Shown here: piece after piece, positions 11,080-24,700 of the stretch
Layout of the letters: each line of letters begins with the position of its first letter
How positions within the stretch are numbered: position 1 is the stretch's first letter
Source of the DNA: Syncephalastrum monosporum B8922
Lineage: Eukaryota; Mucoromycota; Mucoromycetes; Mucorales; Syncephalastraceae
DNA length: 64,000 bases
Assembly (NCBI GenBank): GCA_000697355.1
Contig: JNEN01000829.1
Location: 124,001 to 188,000 of the forward strand
Direction: 5' to 3'
Notes under the pieces: model-generated
What the model saw: only the letters and a program-made list of their open reading frames with translations
Told to the model about the DNA's origin: nothing
Databases searched by the model: none
Position numbers and translations under genes: made by a program

Positions 11080-14054
11080 GACGCGGAAGATATAGTGTTC
11101 GAGTAGAATAAATTATAAGAAAGGAAAGCACGAGACACGGGCAGAGAAAAAAAAATGAAGGAAAAGACGGTGTGCGGGTAAATTATGCGCACCCCATGCA
11201 ACGTGGCATGGCGCCATTAATTCAAAAATCTCTTCCCGACCTGACTGACACAGCCCGTTTCAGGCACCTCGCCTTTATCTTCTTTCCATGAATGACAAAT
11301 CAAACAGACATGCCTTTTTAACTGGACAGTCGAGAGTTCGCTCTGCTGCTCATTGCATTCCTATACGTGAGGTTATATAGGTATAACAGCGCTGTTGCGG
11401 ACCATTCCGGCATAATAGTGCTTCATCGAATGGGCTGATCCTGTGCCACGTTGAAGCACTACAATTCTGCTGCAAATTTTGTCTTTTTGAAAACAAACCG
11501 TTCGTACGCTTTCCATTAATATACCTATATATATACGTATATATATATGCGTGTGTGCGTGTGTGTGTGTCTTGAGATATAAGTGGGCTGTACATTGGAA
11601 GAAGCATCCGCGCTGATAGGTCTGGAAAGTCGCATTCATAACAAAGATATACAACTGTATGTACGAAGCATTTGCAGTTTCTTCACCTCCAATCATTCTC
11701 CAATATGTATACTTACAAGTACCGCTCAAACTAGAAAGACACGGACTACAGATAACTCCTACGTATGATGACATAACCGAGGAGTCTTTTTTCTTATACT
11801 TGCGCGTCGTGTCGCGCCGCGGCTTAACACGTCAGACACGTCATGCGCATAGCTCCCCTTATTGTTGTTTACAATATACTGCAAACTTGCATACAGTACT
11901 TAGTCTTAATACGCCAGAAACATTGAGCTTATGCCGAATGTGCTAATATATAACTTTCAATGGCCGTTACACGACATGTCCAGGATACTACGACATCACC
12001 CATTTTATGATGGGTATGTCAACATTTTTCTTAGAGACCCGACATTGTTAATACTTGTGTGCAATGCGCAGTCTGAAAATAGTCTTTTCTGGAACAGTCG
12101 TACGTTCAGGAGAACGATGCGAGGTCGCCATATCCAGGCCAAGCCATGGAATGGCCAGACGGAATAGGCATGCTCAAAAGGGGGTAATGATCGAAAATAG
12201 CGCCGTGAAAGCCCCCTGTGACTCGATCAAGGAAGGCATACCCTACAAAGGGCTTAGCACTTGGACAGTCTCATTAAAAGTGATTGATAAAGACTTGCGT
12301 CTGCCAAAAACGGATCTATCTATAAAGGAAGAGGTCGAGGTAGATGTTGCTCCTATATGGCCCAATTATAGCAGGGAGAAGTTGCACCATTAGGATGCAT
12401 CCATATACAGCATGCAGGTAAGTTTTTCTGCCGATCGAGCGACGCAAGTGTCAAAGTATCAAGCGCGCATGACATGAGCAAATTAAGTTATTTGTAGGTC
12501 ACGTCATTCTACAGCAGGCTTCAGCTCTCTCCTTCCGACAAATATTTGATAGGAGAGGAAGTCATATGGTATGACTAGAATACCTTCTTAACGCACGGAT
12601 GTGGTGTGGTGACAACAATATGCTGCCTTTGCCACTCTAAGTAAGATGCCTGTGAAAACGAACAACATGGAGTCAGACAGTTACTGTTGTGACAAAGAAA
12701 TAAACTTCTGAATAACTTTTTATTCTTTTCTGACCTGATGACAGGGTGGAGCACGATGCTCAAAGGAGAATATGATATGGGTGTTGAGCATACACTGGTG
12801 ATCTATGGGGGCTTGATTAGGTCACAGGTGCAACAGCATCGTACGATTTTGTTGACGTGTTGCACCAATATCAAGCAGAGAGTTTTGACTATTTTGATGT
12901 CGCAAATGCGTGACGGAAAAGTCACTGGAGCACATGGACTGAGAGGCGCACTGAAGAGAACAACACAAAGACAATAAAAAGAAAATCAGTGAGAGGAAAT
13001 GCCTATGAGAGGTCGGGAGACAAGCTAACACACATACGCGATGCACACAAAATTGTAAAGGGATGAACGACGTCGTATTCATTTATCATCAATGTTTATT
13101 ACAGTTTGGCGCCACTGTGAAACTTAAGGCGAGGACGCCGAGAGCGCGAGGTAAGGCCCTGAGCGGAATTTCAAGACGTCCCTCTCCCTTTTCCCATGTC
13201 TTTTCAGTGCTTGTAGTGGCCAACGTTCCTTGGCCAGGCATGGCAGCGCGTGGTTGTGCGTGTATGGAAAGGGATTCTCTGGCAATGATATCCTTGCTCC
13301 GAGTTCCTATCATCTGTTTGCTTTTCCGCGTATCTCATTCTATCATCCTTAAACCCCCTTTCCTTTATATACAGGGCATCTCCTTTTGTTAGGGTGTAGA
13401 TAATGTCATCCATGGGTGAAAGGGGATAGGTCAAGCAAAAGGAGAGGAAAAGATGAATGGCTGAGGCAAAGGGGATTGCCGACAAAACAAAACATAAAAA
13501 AAGCAAGGAAAGAAAACGAGGAGACATTGGCCACCGAATGGCATTCGACAATCATTGCTTTCAACAGGAGTAGCGTGTACGTGTGTCACCTTTTTTTTTT
13601 TTTTCCTTTTTGCAGGGTCGCGACACAAAGAGCAAAAGCAAGGCAGCCTATGAGAGGATGAGCGGTTCGGCAAACCGACCGTGGCGGGGCCATAGTATGG
13701 GAGTCCGCATTTGGGCAGATCATCAACAGGATGGTTGCCCAAGAGAACTCCTTTAAGCAATGATCGGCAAGTGCACCCGGAAAAATGGTACTCCTCCTGC
13801 CTCAGTTTGTCTGACCCATTAAATTGCCCATCGCCCTTGTCTTTTCCTTCCTTCTTTCTTTAACATTTTCCTCGTTTCTCTTTTTTATATATTTCACTCT
13901 CTTTTTTGTACTTCACACCCTTTGGATTGCGTGCACTCTTCTGGCGTGGTATTATTTTTCTTTGAATTTTTTTTGTCGACCAAAAGAATTCGTTTTCCCC
14001 CCCTCTACACTTTATTTTTTTGTTACACCCACTCTACTCTCTTTACACTCAAAT
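11080..14054. other. Gene-poor gap of about 3 kb
   Basis: No gene is supported on either strand. It contains the ERO1 promoter, a short TA/TG microsatellite around 11518-11570, a T tract at 13591-13604 and a long pyrimidine-rich approach to the Urc4-like gene. The longest frame in the middle (12055-12393, +) has no recognisable family and no good splice partners. A noncoding RNA or diverged transposon relic cannot be excluded. Confidence 0.5.
13824..14054 (+). promoter_or_regulatory. Pyrimidine-rich leader of the Urc4-like gene
   Basis: About 230 bases are dominated by C and T tracts immediately before the start codon, a pattern common in 5' untranslated regions and core promoters of highly transcribed fungal genes. 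The same style of leader precedes the bZIP gene near 24580-24700. Function is inferred from composition and position. Confidence 0.35.
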
Positions 14055-15756
14055 ATGGTGCCTCAACCTGACGAATACCTTCTCAGCCTGCGTGCAGTCC
14101 GAGAACGATGCTTCCGAGTACAAGAGGCCGGCGTACGTAACCGCCTGCAGCATTTTGACGTGGATCAGTCAAAGCTACAGGACGTTGTCCAGTTCGTTGT
14201 GTCCTTGATCAAGCGCGACTTTGATTCACCCACTCAGATGCCTGTTCACGGTATCTGGCGACTTTTTGATGCCGGCGGACGTCCCCGTATCCAACATCTT
14301 TTGAGCTCGTGGTCAAGCCTCGGCTTTGATGCTACCGAACAGACCAGACGGGTTCTGGACTTGTTCGTTATTGGCGTGCTGATGGATATGGACGGCGGTC
14401 ACGTCTGGTCATACCGCGAAAACGCTACCGGAAGAACTTACAAACGTGCCGAGGGCGTCGCTGTCGCAGTGCTGGAACTCTACACAGCGGGTGCTTTCTC
14501 GAGCGACGTCAACCAGCCTCATCGAGTTGACTGTAAGCCCCAGTACTTTTTGCCTTTGAGATGTCTCGGTATTCATCATTCGCTTTTTTGGTTTTTAGCT
14601 GAGGCGTTGATTTCGCTTCCCATCGAAACGCTTTATCAGGGCTTCCAGATCGACCATCAGCGCAACGTACTCATTGGTCTCGAAGACCGTCACGCTCTTC
14701 TTCGTAATCTCGGTCATGCCTTGCAAAGTCGCAAGGACTTTTTCCAAATGACGGGGCCTGTCCCACGTCCTGGCAATCTGATGGGTACGACAACACCTTT
14801 CTCAAGTTGCATTACCCACGCACACGGGCACAACGCCCAATTTTCAGGAAATTAAACCTTATTCCTTTTTATAGATTACCTATTGGAGCATTCGTCGACC
14901 ATCAAGACCAAGAAGGGTGCCCTCATCCAGCTCGAAACTCTTTGGCCCGTTGTGCAAGAGATGGGCGAGCTTTACATCGCTAAAGAGTCCCTTGGTAAGG
15001 GCGGGACCCAGGACCTCGGCGACGTCTTTGCATGCGATGCTATCCAGGCTGCCAACCCCAATGAACAAATGGTGCCTTTCCATCGACTCTCACAATGGCT
15101 TGTCTACTCTCTCATCGAGCCTATGGAGCGTCTTCTCGGTGCTACCATCGAAGGCACTGAGCTGCTGACTCCTCTCGCTGACCTCCGTAATGGTAAGTTG
15201 CACCGGTTACCTAAAAAAAAATTTATCGCGGATAAAATGACTAAAAACTGATTTTGCGTTCGGCATTTGAACCATCTAGGCGGTCTCTTGATGGATACCG
15301 GCTTCATTGCGCTCAAGAAACATGAGTACGAGCGCGGTATCGACAACTATCACAAGAACTCCCTGTTGCCAGGCCAGCCAAAGATTGAGGTTGCCCCCTT
15401 GTTTGAAATGAGCGACCCCGTTGTGACTGAATGGCGTGCTTTGACAACGGCCTATCTGGATATTGTGGCGGAGCGCGTGCGCGACGTCCTCAAATTGAAC
15501 CGAAACAAACTGACGCTGACGCGTCTGATGAATGGCGCTACTTGGAGCGTAAGTAACGATTTTTTCTTTCAAAGGGAGCTTTGGCTGATGTTGAGAGAAT
15601 CGTACAGGCTGGTCGTGAGCTTGCGGAAATTTCAAGACCCAACACGCAAGAACCTCCGATCGTAATCAAGGTAAATTTCCACGTTGCGTCCCTATCTCGT
15701 TTCGATTGTCTAACGCGGATTATCTTGTGTAGTTTGACAAATTTGTGATTCATTAA
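14055..15756 (+). CDS. URC4: Urc4-like protein (DUF1688), uracil catabolism
   Basis: DUF1688 proteins include Urc4 of the fungal URC uracil-degradation pathway; the exact reaction is not established. Six exons: 14055-14532, 14599-14784, 14875-15192, 15280-15548, 15608-15670 and 15733-15756, closing at 445 residues. Family-like segments are YLLSLRAVRERC near the start, HGIWRLFDAGGRPR, WSYRENATGRTYKRAEG, LVYSLIEPMERLLG and DYLLEHSSTIKTKKGALIQ. The annotated start lies inside a longer open frame reaching back to 13824, but that extension is only hydrophobic pyrimidine-tract translation. The final exon encodes just seven residues plus stop, and its acceptor is the least certain part. No other URC-pathway gene is visible nearby. 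Confidence 0.87.
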
Positions 15757-18570
15757 GCTGGCGAAACTTCAGAAAAACTTCAGAAAGGCGGATGGCAAGA
15801 TCCAATCCGCCACGCTTCTCTGATTTTACGTGCGGTCCAGCTATCCCATTTCTATATTCGGCTTCATTTTTTATATCTCTATACGCTATGATTATGTTTC
15901 TATTGCTTACTTGTTCATCCTGTTTCCCCACCGCACGACATCCAGTTATACTCACCTCTCACACCTCTCACACCTCTCACATTTTCATTCACATTCGTCT
16001 CCTCTCCCTCTCGCATCCCTCTTAAAACCGCTTCTCTTGTACCTGTCCGTAGTCAGTCCTTTTTTCTTTTTTTTTTCTTTGCTCCAGTCATTCACATAAT
16101 CTATACATAAGAATTAAAACTTCACGGCATTCATGCGCTATCGTGTGTGAACGCCCCTCGTTAACAGCAAGAAAAAAAAAAGAACCAATGCAACTATGTC
16201 CTGCGGATCTGTGTCACATTCAGAGGCATGAATGAAAGTCGTATGGTATCGCAAGCACCTCCATATCTAGTATTGTGAGCGCTGATCGACATGCTGGGGT
16301 CGTTATTATTCGTGATTGTGTATGCAAGACACGTTGAGATTATGTGACCTTAACTCTGTTCAATGTGGCCCGTGCCCCGCCTGTAAAACCTACAGTAAAA
16401 CCTACATTTTACTAAGCAGTAGCTAGACAGATATCGATACATACACTTATCAGGAGCTCTATGCTTCGCTTTGCTTCGCTTTGCTTCGCTTTGCCAAGGC
16501 TTCTTCAGTAAAGATGCATCGAAATCGGGGAGGCCGGTGGCCAATAGGCATTCAGCTGCAGCTTGACGCCAGGTGAAATGAAAGCTTTTCCTATTCTCAA
16601 GTTTCCATTACGCAAAGAAAATGTATCATAAAAATTTTGCTGTACATGGCTATTGGTTACGACGCATGCTCAGAACCACGCTAATGATTAGCTAAACCAT
16701 GTCTGTGCGCAGATCACTCTTTGCAATACTTGTAAATTAGATGATGAAAACGAAGGATTTTTATGTGAAACTCGGAAGTGGAAGGAGGAAAATACAAGCA
16801 ATGAAAAGGCAGAATTATGGAGCAAACTTCTCGTGTACTAGGTGATCCCTACGCTTTGCTTGGGCGTCACATTACATTCACGTTGGCCCTCATCAGCTGC
16901 CGGGCAACGCTTCTTTTTCAAAAATTGTGGTTGCGGGGTATCCAGGACTGGCGTCGTCTGCCGGGGATTCGCGTATTTGGTTTTTTGTCGTGCCAGATAT
17001 TCCATGGCATCGCTGAGGTAGCTCTCTGCCATTTCCAGCGACTCTTCATCTTGCTTCTGCAGGTGTTTGTTGATATTCTTTAGCAAGCAGGTTGTCGTAT
17101 CGCAAGCACCAACCAGCGATGTTGAAAAGTTACCCTCGCGTTCGCGCAAAGTGAGCGCAGACGCCGTGCCAGACGTTAAAAGACTGTCTGGGCCTTCGTG
17201 TTTCCCTTGGCGCATCCAGTCGAACAAATTACCCACATGACCGCTGCGGCGGCGATGCTTTCGAACAGTGCTTTACTGGTGCAAAAGAGGAGGCTCTCTT
17301 TGTAAAATAGAGGAAGTGCTGTAGGAAAAGACTGGATTTTGTTTATCAACCTGTCTGCACAATATGCTACTGAATACGTACAGAAAATGGAGATGAAGAA
17401 CTATCAAAGACAGAGACTGTACGCGTGTCGCTAGATCACGTGCATAGAATCACTCCTTCTTGCTGAGCATACTTGTCATGTACTCGTATAATGTGGTCAA
17501 GACCCAGCGCCGAAAGCCCCGGCGCGCCCACCTAACCCTCCCACACCTTCCTCTCAATATCAGCATGATTCAAATGGCTTTCTTTCCTTGGTCACCTGAT
17601 ACTGAGGAGAAATCATCCTGGAAAACGCTCGGCGATCCTGGTGCTACATTAGCGGTCTAGTGTGTTTGATCATGCAGTCTGTGCGTGTCATGAACCTATG
17701 TACAGTATTACGTAGCTCGCCACTGGGTCGCTTCAATACTATTATTATCTTCTGACATAATCCTTGAGGTCGACGTCTCCAGATGGTACCGCTGCTTCCA
17801 GTCCGGGAACTTCTGAAAAAACCTTAATGTCGTCCGCATGCGCGTGCTGGCTGCTTGACCGCTTTCCCAGACGAATGATTTATTTATCGTTCCTGGTACT
17901 ACCAAGACCGAAAACTTGGGCGCCGGCATGGCGCTATTAAGGTGTAGCTGACTGTGAAGGTTCTTGTTGAGATTCATGCCATCCTCAGGTCCTTTCAGAT
18001 TACTTTCTCCTCTGCCTTAGAACCTTGTATGTATATCTAAACACAGCGATATCTGATGCATTTCCAAAGTGAATTAAACGCTGCCAGTATAAAGAACATC
18101 AGCAATTTGGATCTTGTTCCTTCGGTGCTTATACTTCACCACACCGTTACAGTATATGTGCGTTTAATCGGATTTTCTATGGATGTACGTTTCCACGAAT
18201 GAAGCGTATACAGAAAAGCTACAACAGAATGCACACAAGGGCTACTACGTCGATTTCATGCAGCCACTAATATGTGCATGTACCCTACTATAGTAACGTC
18301 CACATCAACTCTGTCATTATCGCTACTACACTGGGGCCGCACATAATCCATAAGCGTAGCGCACTCACTAATCTCAAAAAAAAGAGGCATTATAGAGAAT
18401 AATTCCAAAGATTTATATGCACTTCTAAAGATTTTTGGAGTCAAGTGATCTGCCTCGCAGAGCGCGACAGGTTTATTTCCCCAGCAAATATGTAAAGCAA
18501 TTCGTGACTGAAATTCGAGCTCCACACCTTTTCCTTGCTTCGTATCGTTGTTTCGCGTCTGCAAGGAGCG
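15757..18570. other. Gene-poor gap with small tandem repeats
   Basis: No firm gene. Visible structure includes a tandem CACCTCTCA-type repeat at about 15953-15982 and three copies of a TTCGCTTTGC unit at about 16462-16493. A possible coding stretch on the minus strand at 16838-17280 is listed separately. A minus-strand frame at 17708-17977 (89 codons) has no recognisable family. Confidence 0.45.
16838..17280 (-). other. Possible exon of an unrecognised protein
   Basis: An open frame ending at 16838 runs through NLFDWMRQGKHEGPDSLL and a helical stretch (KNINKHLQKQDEESLEMAES) that looks protein-like, with amphipathic spacing reminiscent of small coiled-coil adaptor subunits. It has no ATG of its own in frame before a stop near 17285, so an upstream exon would be needed, and I could not find a splice that closes. 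It may be a decayed gene. Confidence 0.25.
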
Positions 18571-21315
18571 ATGCAGGTGAGCACTTCATACGCATGCCCT
18601 CATACTTTACTCAATCGTGCCCTTTGTAGGGACAACCACGCCATCCTCTCCTTTCCCGTTTCTGGGCGCCCGATGCTACAGCCACAGACGGCGATCTGAC
18701 TGTGGCCAAAGGTCTTCGATCCTTTCGCCTGCGTTTCTCTCACTCACGCCGTTCTACTGCTTATAGATAAAATCAAGCAATTGGAAGCAGCCCTCTCTCA
18801 ATTACAAAAGAAGCTGAAGGATGAAGAAACTGGGAAGCAGATCCTCGAATGTAAACTCGAAAAACAGCGTCTTGATCTTACGAGCACAATTGAGCAACTC
18901 GTCGACCAGAAAACTGTAAGTGACTCGACAACGTACACTTCCACGACCTCACACATCAACACGATGGATAGAATGCCGAGGCACGCGCCGTATACCACAA
19001 GAAAAGTGCAGACCGTTCTTCCGAGGTGCTCAAGACTATCAAAGAGCAGCATAACATTGAGCTGGTACGTGCTCGGCATAGCTCGCTTGGCACTTGTCAT
19101 ACTCACTTGTTACAGGGGAAACGAGATAGCGCTCTTTCAGAAGCTCGACGACTCCGAGACGAGCATGCACAACGAGTCGACGAGCTAGAAACCCAGGTAC
19201 AAGAGTTTCAGCGACGCGAAGCGTACCAGGCCCAACCGCATGTCGAGCCAACAGACAACGAAAGTATTCAAAACGCTTTGAAGACGGTGCGTACTGCTGC
19301 TTACGCTAGCTACTTTCAGCCTGCTGACTTTTTACGCACACCGGTTTAGATGGAAGGAATGTCTGCAAGCCTGAAAGAATGGCAGAACAAAGCGACAGAG
19401 CACTATACGAAGCTCCAGAAGCTCGAGGCAGAGAACCACGAGTTGCGTGCGAAACAAGCCGACCACAACGTGCTTACGAGCATTCGCGAGAGTAAGTACC
19501 ATGCCATTGTACTTCAACCTTCTCCACTAACGGTGACGCCAGTGGAACACGAACGCATACGAAAGCTCGAAACAGAGAATGCTATGCTGCGACGCCGTAC
19601 AGGAGATATCAACGAGCATATCGCTCTGAGAGAAAAAGTGCACAGATTGGAACGTCAGGCGAAATATGCTGATACCCTTTTGGACGTCAAGTGCAAGCTC
19701 GAAGTCGAAAATGCCTATTTACGTGCCGAAAGACTTGAATGGTAATTCGAAACCCTCCTCTCGACCGCTCCCACTTATACCATACCATTAGGAGCAAGTA
19801 CTTGGACAAAGAGAATAGTCCATTCACTACACCTGCCGATCTTGTATATAATTTAATCAGGCGCCTCCAAAAGCAGGACACTTTGGAGGCCCAGTGCACT
19901 ATCCTCCAGAAGAGCATCAAAGACCTCAACGAGAACCTAACGAAGCTGGACGAAGAGAACATCAACCTGAGAAAAGAGAACGAGCGGCTACAAAAACTGG
20001 TTCGGGAACGTGAATTTGCTGACAAGAGAGCCAACGATCAGAGAGAGCTATTGCAGCGGCGATGCGATATCTACGAAGCTCAGTATGATGTAAGGATTTC
20101 AGGCGATTTCATGAGACTATAGCTTAATCGGTTGATTTCTTGCATGTTAGACTCTTGCACGCCTTCAATCGCAGCTGGGTGGTAAGGAGGGCGAAACTAT
20201 CCCCAGCCATGAGGTGGTAGAGCTTCGGAAGCTAGTGAAAGAGAATGAGCAATATGTCGAGAACCTACGTGCCGAGGTCGCTAGTATACGCTTGGAGCTC
20301 GCCCAGCAGCAACCCGAAGGATCTGACACGCAGAAGAGTGTTCTCCTGAGCTCCATTGTGGAAAGCCTTACGAGCCAAAACGACTCGACCACCTTGGGTA
20401 AACTGCAAACCATCTACATGAATTCCATTATCTTACACACAGCTTTTGGGTAGAACTGAGACAGGCGTACAATCAGATCACGTTGCTGAACAAAGAACTC
20501 GAGACACAAAAAGAGCGGGCGTCCCTTCTTTTGCAAACCATGAAGCAACACGAGGCTGAGCTCCGCAAGAATGACGAGAAGGAGGATCAAGATGATCAGA
20601 AAAAGCAAACGACGCAGCAACTGCAGCGGCAGTCAGCGGAGACAACTGACACAGAGCATAAGGGAGAACGCGTGCTGGCACTCATCGAAAACCCTACGTC
20701 CAAGGAATTCGGTATTCGCCAGGAGCGCCTGATCCAGCTGGAGAAGGAGAATCGTCAGCTACTGGACATGCTTGAGGCGACGTCTTCTCTTTCCGAAGAC
20801 GAACCACGGAAGCGTCAACGTCTGGAGGAGCAGGACCCTGAACAAGTCTCGGCGCATATCACTGTCCCTCAAACTTCGTTGGATAACTTGCGAAGAAAGG
20901 CAGAGATCCTCACCGAGAATTTGGCGAACAAGGATAAGCGAATCATGCGCTTGCATCAGGTAACTTTAGATTGCGAAGGGGACTAACAGATGCTGATACA
21001 ATGTCTGTATACTAGGTCTTTGAAGAGAAACTCGGTGATTACGATTCTCTGATGCGCAACCTCTTTGGCTATACGGTTGAGCTGTTAGACAAGAACCGTA
21101 TATGTTTGACATCGATTTATGCGCCGAACGACAGCTTCTCTTTACTTTATGTGCGCAATGCGGAGGTCAAGGACAGTCTCCGGATAATAGGGCCTCAAAG
21201 CGCGGAGTATATGCGCACGTTCGACGGCCTGTACAGGACCCATATCCTTACTGAAGAGTGTCTTCCCTGCTTCGTTAGCTCTGTCACGGTTGAACTGTGT
21301 ATTAATTCTTCGTAA
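18571..21315 (+). CDS. MAD1: Spindle assembly checkpoint protein Mad1
   Basis: Mad1 is a coiled-coil protein of the nuclear envelope and unattached kinetochores that recruits and converts Mad2. Eleven exons: 18571-18576, 18630-18711, 18767-18915, 18972-19064, 19116-19286, 19350-19491, 19543-19741, 19792-20089, 20151-20397, 20454-20959 and 21016-21315; phases close to 730 residues. The first coding exon is only six bases (ATG CAG) before a GTGAGC donor. Most of the protein is heptad-type Glu/Lys/Leu coiled coil. The C terminus has the Mad1 globular (RWD-like) domain: MRNLFGYTVELLDKNRICLT and the terminal LPCFVSSVTVEL. The stop at 21313 overlaps a perfect GTAAGT donor, so a further exon encoding the acidic ORF downstream is possible. 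Confidence 0.88.
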
Positions 21316-21410
21316 GTGTATCCGCAGCCCGGGAGGACACGTCAGTCTCACAAAGTGATAGGGGTGGCCGCTGGAGAGGTTTAGAGGATGGAGGGCATAC
21401 GGATGTCACG

Positions 21411-21830
21411 ATGGGCGATACCGAGGAAGCCGACGAGACCGAGGAACAATATATGGACGAGAACGAAGAAGAAGGCCACTTTGCGGAGACGGCTGGCAGC
21501 GAATACGAGCAATACGAGTACGAAAATATGGAGGATAACGGAGACGAGTATTATGATCCTGCGGACGAGAATGCGGACGAAACAATGCCTGAGGCTCTAG
21601 AGGAGGAAGATCAGGAAGCCGAAGAATCCCACTATCCACCCGATTGGCAATACCAAGAAGGCTCGGCGTACGATGACTACGATGAGGACAACATGCCAGA
21701 GGACGATGATGTGGAGGAAGAGGAGGATGTGGAGGAAGAAAACGATGAGGCTACCCCGAGGCGCCTAACGAACTTGCCTCCGCAGGACGACAATGGCGTG
21801 TTCGTGATTGATGACGATGACGACTAAGCT
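21411..21830 (+). CDS. Acidic low-complexity ORF directly behind Mad1
   Basis: A 139-residue frame dominated by Glu and Asp with interspersed Tyr (EYEQYEYENMEDNGDEYYD) ends in GVFVIDDDDD and a stop at 21828-21830. The same frame is open upstream to 21342. It starts only 95 bases after the Mad1 stop, too close for an ordinary independent promoter in this genome. Splicing from the GTAAGT at 21312 to a weak acceptor at 21376 (GGAG) would fuse it in frame to Mad1 as an acidic tail. Whether it is a Mad1 exon or a separate small gene is unresolved. Confidence 0.45.
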
Positions 21831-22085
21831 GTCATCCGCTGCAGGTCTTTCTATTTGTATATAGCCTCTTCGATCATACCAATAAGAAAAAACTACACAG
21901 ACTTTCCTAGGAGCGTGTGTCGAAAAATCATGGCCCTTTTAATGAAGTTCTTTTGTTTGAGAAGAGGTGTATGCATGTCATCAACAAGGTAAACGAAACG
22001 AGGGGAAAAAAGAAATCTTAGTATAGATACATTACAATGCGAGAATATAAAGAAGAAAAGGAAAAAAAAAAGAGGAATGCAGGGT

Positions 22086-23052
22086 TTAGAAGCGCTCCTT
22101 CATGCGAGCGGCGACGGTACGAAGGGAAGCGTAGACTTTGCCGGGCGGGCTACCCAAAATAAGGCTGACGATGGCATCCCGAGCAACCTTGATGTTTTGG
22201 AAGGAACCGAGAATATGGATTTTGCTATCAACGAAAAAAAAATGCGTTTGTATGAGATGTCTGTGTCTGTGTCTCCTCCACCGCCCGATCAAAAGCTGTG
22301 CGAAACTTACGAATCGGCCAAGACAATACGAGTCTTGCTTGCGTTTTCAATGGTGAAACGGGTCTTGCCGTCACGGCCGGCAATACGACCAATAGCACGA
22401 GCCAAATGGTCACCGTGCAAGGTCTTGACATCCTTGATCTCGAAAGAGTCCAAAAAGATATCATCTAGACGCAGCAGTGCCACTGCATCCTCGACTTCAA
22501 AACCAAGCGCAAATGCCCGCAAGAAATCGGCACCCTTTTGTAATGCGCTGCTGTCTGTCGTCGATTTTGATGTCTGTAGACCCAGTTCGTTTCGTTTAGT
22601 TTAGGATTCCTTCCTTTCTTCCTGATGCACTTGCCTTAATCTCCACCGCCTTGGACTTGACGTTCATGCGTACTTGAAGACTCATGTGTTCGACCAGCGG
22701 TGTGTAGATCTCGAGCCACTTCCGTTTCAGGGGAGACATGCGGTGCGGGGGAATGGGAATACGACGGAAGCCAGGCGTGACGGCCTACAGAAAAGAAAAA
22801 TAAACGCAAAGACGTTAACAAAAGCCAACCTCTACTGCTTTATTGACTTACAGTGGTGGTGTCCTTGACAGGAGCAAACTTGGGCTTGGAGGATTCAGAA
22901 GCGTCCTGCATTTCTGCATCGTCTTCCTGTGTGTTGCTGTCATTTCGGGTGGGAAGGGCGGTGGGATCAAGGACAACTTCGTCTTCGTCGTTCTGGTTGC
23001 GATCCTGTCGTGGGACGATCGAAGGTGCTTTGTATGCGTCCAGAGAAGCCAT
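22086..23052 (-). CDS. PNO1: Pno1, KH-domain ribosome assembly factor
   Basis: Pno1 (Dim2/Rrp20) binds the 3' end of pre-18S rRNA and acts with the Nob1 nuclease in 40S maturation, in nucleolus and cytoplasm. Four exons: 23052-22852, 22784-22635, 22573-22311 and 22224-22086; 250 residues as expected. The acidic N terminus is followed by the conserved core with IPIPPHRMSPLKRKWLE, HMSLQVRMNVKSKAVEIK, RAFALGFEVEDAVALLRLDD, the KH motif LHGDHLARAIGRIAGRDG, and KIHILGSFQNIKVARDAI. Intron 2 (22634-22574) begins GCAAGT rather than GT; only that donor keeps the KH frame. It is divergent from Bud32. Confidence 0.96.
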
Positions 23053-23594
23053 CGGATGTGTATGAGTGAAGATGCAGGAAAAAAAAGTTGAAAATAGAGA
23101 AAAAAAAAGTTTGGTTGGTTTCCGTAGGCTCCGACGAGCCAGCAATCAGCCACACCCTCACCCACATATTAGACGCTCTACACCATATTGAATTCTTTAG
23201 ACACTTGGTGCTATTGCCCATCTAAGTCATTTAAAATACATTATAGTACGGCACTCTATATTCGCAAAGAAGAGATATTTCAGCTGTCGTTTATTGCTGT
23301 TTCCTCTGCTGACTAACACAGCAGAGCATTGCTACTGGTACCTGTTTATAGACTTTGATCTTTTGACGTGCAGCGATGTCTCACCCAATAGAGATATTGA
23401 ACCGCTGATACACTCATAGGTGTTAATGGGTTATGGTGCGTACTGCTGGTGCGTACTGCTGGTGCCTACCGTTGTATGCTATGCATGATTGATACTGCCT
23501 TTGAAGCGGGCATGGCGGACACATTTTAAAAAGAAGTGATAAGGGTAGGTGGCTTCATATCAACTCAGCACAACGATTTACATTTTTCACTTCA
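23053..23594. promoter_or_regulatory. Divergent promoter region, PNO1 / BUD32
   Basis: The 542 bases separate two outward-reading genes and must carry both promoters. No other gene is visible. A short imperfect tandem of GGTGCGTACTGCT units lies near 23430-23462. Confidence 0.4.
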
Positions 23595-24549
<955 letters not shown>

Positions 24550-24579
24550 ATGCGAATGTGCCGGTGTGTGAGACTCTAC

Positions 24580-24700
24580 ATTGGCTGCTCTCCAAATTCC
24601 CTTCTCTTTTTCTCTATCGCATTCTCTTGCCTCTCCCTTCCGCTTTTTCCCTCTTCCCTGTTGCGCTTCTCCCCCAGTTCCCCTTGTATCTTTATAAAAA
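24580..24700 (+). promoter_or_regulatory. CT-rich leader of the bZIP gene
   Basis: The 120 bases before the start codon are nearly all pyrimidine on the plus strand. Only about 150 bases separate the BUD32 stop from the bZIP ATG, so the core promoter must be here or overlap the BUD32 3' end. Confidence 0.35.

Noticed and set aside
12055..12393. 112-codon plus-strand ORF in the 11-14 kb gap
   Set aside because: No motif, no family resemblance, no convincing promoter or splice signals.
13824..14055. N-terminal extension of the Urc4-like protein
   Set aside because: The extra frame is translated pyrimidine tract (Phe/Leu/Ser), and family similarity starts at the ATG at 14055.
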